Source: an uncultured Eubacterium sp. (GTDB lineage: Bacteria; Bacillota; Clostridia; Oscillospirales; Acutalibacteraceae). From it: a stretch of 64,000 nt of DNA. The stretch is from the NCBI GenBank assembly GCA_910583925.1, contig CAJTZJ010000005.1, positions 1 to 64,000 on the forward strand. The letters are read 5' to 3'. Position 1 is the stretch's first letter. Each line of letters begins with the position of its first letter. Below are positions 53,840 to 64,000 of this stretch, one piece after another. A program made the position numbers and the translations under genes. Under the pieces are notes generated by a model. That model did not search any database and was not told the DNA's origin. It worked only from the letters and a program-made list of their open reading frames with translations.

Positions 53840-53910
53840 CTTTCGCTTCCCTCCTTCATATTTATGAGTTCATAGGTACTCGAGTTTTCCCGTGGAGTCA
53901 ACAAGTAGGC

Positions 53911-53936
53911 TATACCGCTTATATAAATAAGGTATA
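53911..53936 (-). promoter_or_regulatory. Hairpin in the rpsL-rpsG intercistronic gap
   Basis: TATACC (53911-53916) pairs with GGTATA (53931-53936), and TTAT (53919-53922) with ATAA (53927-53930), with a two-base bulge. There is no T tract, so it is not a terminator. In E. coli the same gap holds an S7 regulatory site; a similar role here is inference. Confidence 0.4.
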
Positions 53937-53973
53937 AACTATTGTTTTTCCATAAGAAGTTTCATTTTACGGC

Positions 53974-54396
53974 TTACTTCTTAGCAGCCTTCGGTCTTTT
54001 AGCACCGTACTTGGAACGGCTCTGCATTCTTCCGTTAACGCCCTGTGTATCAAGAGTTCCGCGGATGATGTGATAACGCACACCGGGAAGGTCCTTTACA
54101 CGACCGCCGCGAACCATAACAACAGAGTGTTCCTGAAGATTATGGCCAACGCCCGGAATATAAGCTGAAACTTCCATACCGTTTGTTAAGCGTACACGGG
54201 CAATTTTACGAAGAGCTGAGTTAGGCTTCTTCGGTGTAGCTGTTTTAACAGCTGTGCAAACGCCGCGCTTCTGAGGAGAATTGTTATCATTCATAACATT
54301 CTTCTTTGTGTTAAGGCTCTTTAAAAGAGCTGGTGCTTTAGCCTTCTTTTCAAGGGACTTGCGTCCTGTTCTTACTAATTGATTAAAGGTAGGCAA
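53974..54396 (-). CDS. rpsL: 30S ribosomal protein S12
   Basis: Decoding-centre protein of 140 residues. (M)PTFNQLVRTGRKSLEKKAKA at the start, TATPKKPNSALRK and VRGGRVKDLPGVRYH, both with the lysines found in streptomycin-sensitive S12. The frame is open 35 codons further upstream, but the normal N-terminus begins at TTG 54396, eight bases after AAAGGAG. It heads the rpsL-rpsG-fusA(-tuf) group, downstream of rpoC. Confidence 0.97.
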   Translation of the reverse strand: MPTFNQLVRTGRKSLEKKAKAPALLKSLNTKKNVMNDNNSPQKRGVCTAVKTATPKKPNSALRKIARVRLTNGMEVSAYIPGVGHNLQEHSVVMVRGGRVKDLPGVRYHIIRGTLDTQGVNGRMQSRSKYGAKRPKAAKK

Positions 54397-54484
54397 TAGT
54401 TTATCTCCTTTCTGTAATATTTTTCTGCATACATAAAATATACGCATAAACAGCAATTCAATCTGCTTAAACTGCTGTTTAAAC

Positions 54485-54530
54485 GCACATTCGAGGGGCA
54501 AGCATATAATGCTTACCCCATATTATGTGC
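54485..54530 (-). promoter_or_regulatory. Two-tier hairpin in the rpsL leader
   Basis: An outer 6-bp stem (54485-54490 with 54525-54530) encloses an inner 10-bp stem with one G-U pair (54495-54504 with 54510-54519). It lies about 90 nt upstream of the TTG start and is not followed by a T tract. It looks like a leader RNA element, perhaps for ribosomal-protein control. I do not see a convincing promoter in the 205-bp gap from rpoC. Confidence 0.45.
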
Positions 54531-54601
54531 AATTTACCAAACATTTTTCAATTAATTTGGTTAATCTGACAAGAAATTTCACTTGCCGAGGATATAGTAT
54601 A

Positions 54602-58354
<3,753 letters not shown>

Positions 58355-58409
58355 TTGGAAGCACTCCTTTATATATAATGTAATGTGGATAGTTAATCAA
58401 GTATCGGCA

Positions 58410-61400
58410 TTATTCATCATCTGAATAATTATCTTCAAAATCTATAAACACAGATTCTTCTCCGACATTCTGATCTGCTTCCTCGTCTTCACCCTCTGCA
58501 TTCTGGAAAGTGAAGCCCTCGTCAACATCGCCAAAGTCGTTAACCTCAGTGAAAGCTTTATCATCAATAGGCTGAATACCTGTTCCGTCATCAAGATCCT
58601 GCTTTAATTCAACCTCGTTTCCGTCTCTGTCATAAAGACGGGTATCAAGACCAAGAGCCTGAAGCTCTTTAAAGAGAACCTTGAAGGATTCAGGCGTTCC
58701 TGCTGTCGGGATATTTTCGCCCTTAACGATAGATTCGTAAGTCTTAACTCTTCCGACAACATCATCCGATTTAACCGTAATGATTTCCTGAAGTGTATAA
58801 GCGGCACCGTAAGCCTCAAGCGCCCAAACCTCCATTTCACCGAAACGCTGACCGCCGAACTGCGCTTTACCGCCGAGCGGCTGCTGCGTTACAAGGCTGT
58901 AAGGACCGGTTGAACGGGCATGAATCTTATCATCAACAAGATGATGAAGCTTAAGGTAATACATATAGCCTACTGTAATAGGATTATCAAACTTTTCGCC
59001 TGTTCTGCCGTCTGTAAGAACTGTTTTACCGTCTTCAGACAAGCCTGCAAGCTTAAGACATTCACGGATATCGTCTTCGTGCGCACCGTCAAATACAGGG
59101 GTGCACATCTTCCAGCCGAGAGCCATAGCAGCATAACCGAGGTGAACCTCAAGCACCTGTCCGATATTCATACGGGAAGGTACACCAAGAGGATTAAGAA
59201 CAATATCAAGCGGACGACCATCCGGAAGAAACGGCATATCCTCCTGCGGAAGTACACGGGATACAACACCCTTGTTTCCGTGACGGCCCGCCATCTTATC
59301 GCCGACCTGAATTTTTCTCTTCTGAGCAATATAAACTCTGACTACTTTATTAACACCCGGGTTAAGCTCATCACTGTTTGCACGGGTAAATACCTTAACA
59401 TCAACAACGATACCGTATTCACCGTGAGGAACACGCATGGAAGTATCTCTTACTTCCCTTGCTTTTTCACCGAAGATTGCACGAAGCAGTCTTTCTTCAG
59501 CTGTAAGCTCTGTTTCACCCTTAGGTGTTACCTTACCAACAAGGATTGAGCTGCTGTGTACCTCCGCACCGACACGGATAATACCATCTTCATCAAGGTC
59601 TTTAAGAGCATCTTCGCCGACATTCGGAATATCACGGGTGATTTCTTCCGGACCAAGCTTTGTATCACGGGCTTCTACCTCGTGCTCTTCAATATGAATA
59701 GATGTATAAACATCATCACGAACCATTTTTTCATTGATAAGAACAGCATCCTCGTAGTTATAACCTTCCCAGGTCATAAATCCGATAAGTGCATTTTTGC
59801 CAAGAGAAATTTCGCCGTTGCTTGTTGCAGGACCGTCTGCGATAACCTGACCGTCTTCAACAATCTGATGAAGAGAAACGATAGGACGCTGATTGATACA
59901 TGTGCCCTGGTTTGAACCGCTGAACTTAACAAGCTCATACTTATCAACTTCGCCGCTCTTGGTTTTAATTTCAATTGTATCTGCATCCACAGCGGTAACC
60001 GTGCCGCCGCGCTTTGCAGCAACGACTACGCCCGAGTCATAAGCTGCCTTATATTCCATACCCGTGCCGACAACAGGAGCCTCTGTTTTAAGAAGAGGTA
60101 CAGCCTGACGCTGCATGTTAGCACCCATAAGCGCACGGTTGGCATCATCATTTTCAAGGAACGGAATCATTGCTGTAGCAACCGAAACAACCATCTTAGG
60201 CGATACATCCATATAATCTACCTTTTCAGGCTCACAGGTCATAAATTCATCTTTATGACGGCAGGTAACACGCTTGTTGGAGAATCTGCCGTTTTCATCA
60301 AGAGGCTCATTTGCCTGAGCTACAACAAAATTATCTTCCACATCAGCTGTCATATAAACAACCTCTGATGTTACAACGCCTGTTTCCTTATCAACCTTAC
60401 GATAAGGTGCTTCAATAAAGCCATATTCATTAAGACGGCTGTAGCAGGCAAGATAAGATATAAGACCGATGTTCGGACCTTCAGGTGTTTCAATAGGACA
60501 CATTCTTCCGTAATGGGTATAATGTACATCTCGAACTTCAAAGCCTGCACGATCACGGGAAAGACCGCCCGGACCAAGAGCTGAAAGTCTTCTTTTATGA
60601 GTAAGCTCTGCAAGCGGGTTATTCTGATCCATAAACTGAGAAAGAGGAGATGAACCGAAGAATTCTCTGATTGCAGCAACTACAGGACGGATATTGATTA
60701 ATGCCTGCGGAGTAATTGCCTCCTCATCATCCTGAGCCTGAAGTGTCATACGCTCACGGATTACTCTTTCCATACGGGTAAAGCCGATACGGAACTGATT
60801 CTGAAGCAATTCGCCCACTGCACGGATACGGCGGTTTCCGAGATGGTCAATATCATCTGTTACACCAACGCCGTAAGCAAGATTTATAAGATATGAAACG
60901 GTTGCGAAAATATCATCAGTTGTAATATGCTTCGGCACAAGGTCATCCTGATAAAGCTTGAACTCCTCAATGATTTTTTCTTCATCATCGCCGCATCTTT
61001 CAAGAATTTCCGAAAGAACACGATAGGAAACCTTTTCTGTTATGCCAAGCGGCTTACAGTCGAAATCAACATACTTTGTTACATCAACCATACCGTTTGA
61101 TACGATTTTTACCTCTTTGCCTTCTACATCAACAAAAGCAAACATAACGCCTGCATTTTCGATTTCAAGTGCCTTTTCTTCTGAGATAATCTCGCCTGCA
61201 TCTGCAAGAAATTCGCCCTGCGGAGAAATAACCGGCTGAGATAATTTCTGACCGATAAGTCTGTCGCTTATAGCAAGCTTTTTGTTGTACTTATAACGGC
61301 CAACCTTTGATAAATCATAACGATGTGCATCGAAGAACAAACCGTCAAGATGAGCCTGAGCTGTTTCAAGAGTCGGAGGCTCGCCCGGACGAAGCTTTTT

Positions 61401-62114
61401 ATAAACCTCAAGAAGCGCTTCCTCCTGATTCTTTGTTATATCCTTTTCGATTGTTGCTTCAATTCTTTCATCATCGCCGAAGAATTCACGAATTTCATCA
61501 TCGCTTCCAAGACCGAGCGCACGAAGAAATGTTGTTATAAAAATCTTGCGGTTTTTATCAATTCTTACATAGAAAAGATCATTTGCATCTGTTTCATATT
61601 CAAGCCATGCACCGCGGTTCGGAATAACAGTGTTTGTAAATAATTCCTTACCCGTCTTATCGTGTTCCATATTGTAATAAACACCGGGAGAACGAACAAG
61701 CTGAGATACAATACATCTTTCCGCACCGTTGATAACAAATGTACCAGCATCCGTCATCAACGGGAAATCGCCCATAAAGATTATATTTTCCTTAACCTCG
61801 CCTGTTTCCTTATTCTGAAGACGCGCTCTGACCTTCAAAGGCTTTGCATAAGTAGTATCACGAGCTTTACACTGCGCAATCGTGTATTTAGGATCTTCAT
61901 CCATTGTGTAATCAATGAAATCAAGAACAAGGTTGCCTGTGTAGTCGGTTATTGAACCGATATCACGGAAAACCTCCTCAAGACCTTCATCAAGAAACCA
62001 TTGGTAAGACTGCTTCTGCACTTCAATAAGATTCGGCATAGGCATAACCTCATTGATTTTTGCAAAACTTTTTCGTGTGGTTGTACCAAGCTGGACATCC
62101 TTCACATTTACCAT
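58410..62114 (-). CDS. rpoB: RNA polymerase subunit beta
   Basis: 1234 residues from ATG 62114; a GTG four codons upstream (62126) overlaps its own SD and is less likely. The rifampicin region reads FFGSSPLSQFMDQNNPLAEL followed by THKRRLSALGPGGLSRDR, with the usual Asp, His and Ser contacts, but Pro where most bacteria have Gln (E. coli 510). MCPIETPEGPNIGLI and GRHGNKGVVSRVLPQEDMPF are conserved. The last 40 residues are strongly acidic. rplJ-rplL, which usually precede rpoB, are not upstream. Confidence 0.98.
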   Translation of the reverse strand: MVNVKDVQLGTTTRKSFAKINEVMPMPNLIEVQKQSYQWFLDEGLEEVFRDIGSITDYTGNLVLDFIDYTMDEDPKYTIAQCKARDTTYAKPLKVRARLQNKETGEVKENIIFMGDFPLMTDAGTFVINGAERCIVSQLVRSPGVYYNMEHDKTGKELFTNTVIPNRGAWLEYETDANDLFYVRIDKNRKIFITTFLRALGLGSDDEIREFFGDDERIEATIEKDITKNQEEALLEVYKKLRPGEPPTLETAQAHLDGLFFDAHRYDLSKVGRYKYNKKLAISDRLIGQKLSQPVISPQGEFLADAGEIISEEKALEIENAGVMFAFVDVEGKEVKIVSNGMVDVTKYVDFDCKPLGITEKVSYRVLSEILERCGDDEEKIIEEFKLYQDDLVPKHITTDDIFATVSYLINLAYGVGVTDDIDHLGNRRIRAVGELLQNQFRIGFTRMERVIRERMTLQAQDDEEAITPQALINIRPVVAAIREFFGSSPLSQFMDQNNPLAELTHKRRLSALGPGGLSRDRAGFEVRDVHYTHYGRMCPIETPEGPNIGLISYLACYSRLNEYGFIEAPYRKVDKETGVVTSEVVYMTADVEDNFVVAQANEPLDENGRFSNKRVTCRHKDEFMTCEPEKVDYMDVSPKMVVSVATAMIPFLENDDANRALMGANMQRQAVPLLKTEAPVVGTGMEYKAAYDSGVVVAAKRGGTVTAVDADTIEIKTKSGEVDKYELVKFSGSNQGTCINQRPIVSLHQIVEDGQVIADGPATSNGEISLGKNALIGFMTWEGYNYEDAVLINEKMVRDDVYTSIHIEEHEVEARDTKLGPEEITRDIPNVGEDALKDLDEDGIIRVGAEVHSSSILVGKVTPKGETELTAEERLLRAIFGEKAREVRDTSMRVPHGEYGIVVDVKVFTRANSDELNPGVNKVVRVYIAQKRKIQVGDKMAGRHGNKGVVSRVLPQEDMPFLPDGRPLDIVLNPLGVPSRMNIGQVLEVHLGYAAMALGWKMCTPVFDGAHEDDIRECLKLAGLSEDGKTVLTDGRTGEKFDNPITVGYMYYLKLHHLVDDKIHARSTGPYSLVTQQPLGGKAQFGGQRFGEMEVWALEAYGAAYTLQEIITVKSDDVVGRVKTYESIVKGENIPTAGTPESFKVLFKELQALGLDTRLYDRDGNEVELKQDLDDGTGIQPIDDKAFTEVNDFGDVDEGFTFQNAEGEDEEADQNVGEESVFIDFEDNYSDDE

Positions 62115-62258
62115 ACCGGTAATCACTCCGTTTCTTTATGTTTTACTGAAAAATGAATACTTTTGTGCTGAAATCAAGCGAAAAAAGCGTTATTTTTCGA
62201 TTGCTTTAAGCAGTATAAATCTGCTGAAAACAAAAATTATCCATTTTAGCGTGCTATT

Positions 62259-62287
62259 ATATTAATATCTAACTTGAAAGATGTCAA
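62259..62287 (-). promoter_or_regulatory. Near-consensus sigma-A promoter of rpoBC
   Basis: On the minus strand TTGACA (62282-62287), 17-bp spacer, TAATAT (62259-62264). It gives a leader of about 135 nt containing AGCAG/CTGCT and CGAAAAA/TTTTTTCG repeats that could fold. Confidence 0.82.
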
Positions 62288-62340
62288 GAAAAATATCTGT
62301 TTATTTTTGATTTTTTTAAAAAGTTTTTATTATGCTGTGC

Positions 62341-62460
62341 CGTGCGTTTTAAAAACAAGGCGTTTTATACTGTATTTCCGCTGCTTTTGCTGTTGTTCAA
62401 ATTGTACTATTCTTTGCTTGTATTTTTGGTAAAATTGATAATATATTCATATTTTAAACC
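62341..62460. other. Divergent intergenic spacer, nothing recognised
   Basis: AT-rich sequence between the rpoB promoter and the promoter of the substrate-binding lipoprotein gene. I see no ORF, RNA gene or clear operator in it. The complete gap from rpoB to the lipoprotein gene is 428 bp. Confidence 0.5.
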
Positions 62461-62489
62461 TTTTCAAAAAAAACATATTGTGGTATTAT
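62461..62489 (+). promoter_or_regulatory. Promoter of the substrate-binding lipoprotein gene
   Basis: TTTTCA (62461-62466), 17-bp spacer, extended -10 TGG followed by TATTAT (62484-62489). It is divergent from the rpoB promoter. Confidence 0.55.
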
Positions 62490-62542
62490 ATTATCAATGA
62501 AAAGCGATTGGAATCTAATGGCTTTAAAAGTGGTGATTGAAT

Positions 62543-64000
62543 ATGAAAAAAAGATTTATAAGCATTTTATTATGCCTTATTTTAATTGCAGCTGTTTTTG
62601 CAGGCTGCGGAAGCTCAAATAATTATTTGGATTTAATTTATCCCTTCGGCGGAAATGTTAACAGCTACGATCCCCAGATCGCATCTACATCAGATGAATT
62701 TCTTATTATAGAAAACACATTTGAGGGACTTGTTCGCTGTGATGATGAGGGCAATATTACCCCCGGCTGTGCAGAAAGCTGGGATATTACCGAAGCAGGA
62801 TTGAAATACACATTTCATTTATACCGTGGTCTTAAATGGCATATCTTCAATTCCGTTAAGGACAGAATGGGAGAGCATTATGACCCCGAACTTACAGCTT
62901 TCGACTTTGCATTTGCATTAAAACGAGCAGCGGATCCTTCAACCGAAAGCCCCCTTTATTCCACAATTTCAAATATATACAACGCACCCGAAATCAATAA
63001 GGGCTGGATAGATAAATCACAGCTTGGCGTTAAAGCGATAGACAATTATACTCTTGAAATAACACTATCAAAACCGGACGATGGATTTTTAAAAACGCTA
63101 TCAACTGCCGTAGCCATGCCCTGCAACGAGGAATTCTTCAACAAAACCAACGGCAGATACGGACTCGGGCTTCAATACATAATGTTTAACGGGCAGTTCC
63201 GAGTTACAGATGAGCTTGATAATTCGTATATATTAAGAAGCTGCTGCGGAGAAAACGGAGCATATAAGGGTCCTACAAAAACAGCTGTATCCAATATAAC
63301 ACTGAAAATTGTTGACGATGATGAAAGTCTTGTTGAAAAACTCAAAAGCGGATATTACGATGCTGCGTATATAAGAGGATATGAAAGCAAGGAAATCAGC
63401 GACAAAAGCGGGATCAGTTTAATTCCATACAGCAACACAACATGGTCATTTCTTCTGAATGCAAGAAATGGTATTCTGTCATCTGCAAATGCAAGAAAAG
63501 CAATATCGCTTGCATTATCTGAAATCAATTTTGAGGATTTTCCTTATCTTGAAAAGGCAAAGGGCTTTATCCCCCCATCCTGCTCAATCGGAAACACATC
63601 ATATACCAAGAATACGAAGGATATTACCGAAAAAGGAAATGCGGATAATGCAGTTTCCCTTTGGAAAAAAGCTGTTGAGGCAACCGCAATATATGATATC
63701 GAATTAACTGTTCTTGCACCGGAAAATATGGCTGACGAAGCAAAACTTCTGCTTCAGGGCGTTCAAAGCAGCATCGGATCCATTTCAAATGCAGAAGAGG
63801 ACAAAAAAATTTCTTTTTCTCTTAAACTTGAAACAAAACCCGAAAGTGAGATTAAGTCCGCTGTTGATTCAGGTAATTATGATATTGCCCTGTATCCTTT
63901 AACTGCAACTGCATCAAGCCCGGTTTCATTCCTTAAAACATTTACAGACAATAATGTTACCGGCTTTGATGAAAGTAAATTTTCAGCTGCATTGGGAAAG
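62543..64000 (+). CDS. Peptide-type ABC transporter substrate-binding lipoprotein (3' end off the window)
   Basis: 486 codons without a stop. The N-terminus is a lipoprotein signal: MKKR, a hydrophobic core (FISILLCLILIAAVFAGCGS) and lipobox AVFAGC with the lipidated Cys at about 22. The mature part follows the SBP_bac_5 (OppA/DppA) plan: LIYPFGGNVNSYDPQIASTS, ENTFEGLVRCDDEGNITPGC, ESWDITEAGLKYTFHL, DFAFALKRAADP, and ARKAISLALSEINF. Members of this family bind peptides, nickel or oligosaccharides outside the membrane; the ligand here is unknown. ATG 62543 has GGTGAT upstream. Any permease genes would lie beyond the right edge. Confidence 0.88.
   Translation, partial: MKKRFISILLCLILIAAVFAGCGSSNNYLDLIYPFGGNVNSYDPQIASTSDEFLIIENTFEGLVRCDDEGNITPGCAESWDITEAGLKYTFHLYRGLKWHIFNSVKDRMGEHYDPELTAFDFAFALKRAADPSTESPLYSTISNIYNAPEINKGWIDKSQLGVKAIDNYTLEITLSKPDDGFLKTLSTAVAMPCNEEFFNKTNGRYGLGLQYIMFNGQFRVTDELDNSYILRSCCGENGAYKGPTKTAVSNITLKIVDDDESLVEKLKSGYYDAAYIRGYESKEISDKSGISLIPYSNTTWSFLLNARNGILSSANARKAISLALSEINFEDFPYLEKAKGFIPPSCSIGNTSYTKNTKDITEKGNADNAVSLWKKAVEATAIYDIELTVLAPENMADEAKLLLQGVQSSIGSISNAEEDKKISFSLKLETKPESEIKSAVDSGNYDIALYPLTATASSPVSFLKTFTDNNVTGFDESKFSAALGK

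Noticed and set aside
58920..59549. A 209-codon plus-strand ORF inside rpoB
   Set aside because: Lies entirely antisense to the conserved rpoB sequence and has no SD or recognisable domain. The same applies to the long shadows at 43558-44178 (pyk), 22573-23124 (leuS) and 30268-31044 (smc).

Overview
The window looks like chromosome from a low-GC, Gram-positive Bacillota of the class Clostridia, probably a gut member of the Oscillospirales/Ruminococcaceae type. The signs are AT-rich DNA, strong GGAGG ribosome binding sites, sigma-A promoters with 17-bp spacing, MurT/GatD lipid II amidation, a split transketolase, and a cytoplasmic glycosidase cluster suited to host or plant glycans. The taxonomy is inferred from gene content only. 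I saw no rRNA, tRNA, CRISPR array, prophage or insertion sequence.

Layout. (1) 1-7.4 kb: tsf-rpsB (translation), murT-gatD (lipid II amidation), a short plus-strand operon (inositol-monophosphatase family protein and a TIGR01212-type radical SAM protein) ending in a perfect two-way terminator, then an ECF-type sigma factor with its probable membrane anti-sigma partner (DUF4179-like). (2) 7.5-14.5 kb: a GH4-GH38-GH29 glycosidase operon with a divergent AraC regulator and a palindromic candidate operator between them. (3) 14.5-21.7 kb: a response regulator-histidine kinase-membrane protein operon, a FemX-like gene, and a GH2 glycosidase followed by a decayed GH28-like gene. (4) 21.7-39.3 kb: a probable 15-gene minus-strand housekeeping operon (SpoU methyltransferase, dprA, topA, trmFO, plsX, rnc, a radical SAM gene, smc, ftsY, rdgB, yhbY, nadD, yqeK, rsfS, leuS) with mostly overlapping junctions. 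(5) 39.3-44.8 kb: infC-rpmI-rplT with a structured leader, thyA-folA, and pyk-mltG. (6) 44.8-49.7 kb: an unusual five-gene operon of two SCP2-like proteins, a class III aminotransferase and both halves of a split transketolase. (7) 49.9-62.3 kb: the rpoB-rpoC-rpsL-rpsG-fusA-tuf block. (8) The right edge holds a divergent, incomplete peptide-type ABC substrate-binding lipoprotein.

Most of the window is conserved core genome. The best candidate for an undescribed system is the five-gene operon at 44.8-49.7 kb. It has its own strong promoter and terminator, it is bounded by two distantly related two-lobed SCP2-like proteins, and it encodes a PLP aminotransferase together with a ThDP two-carbon transferase. 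I cannot assign a product. Secondary points are an apparent AUC start codon for infC with an SD only in register for that codon, an orphan antisense promoter at 14.5 kb, three tandem terminators after tuf, structured RNA in the rpsL/rpsG leaders, and a GH28-like gene with two frameshifts and a missing catalytic segment.
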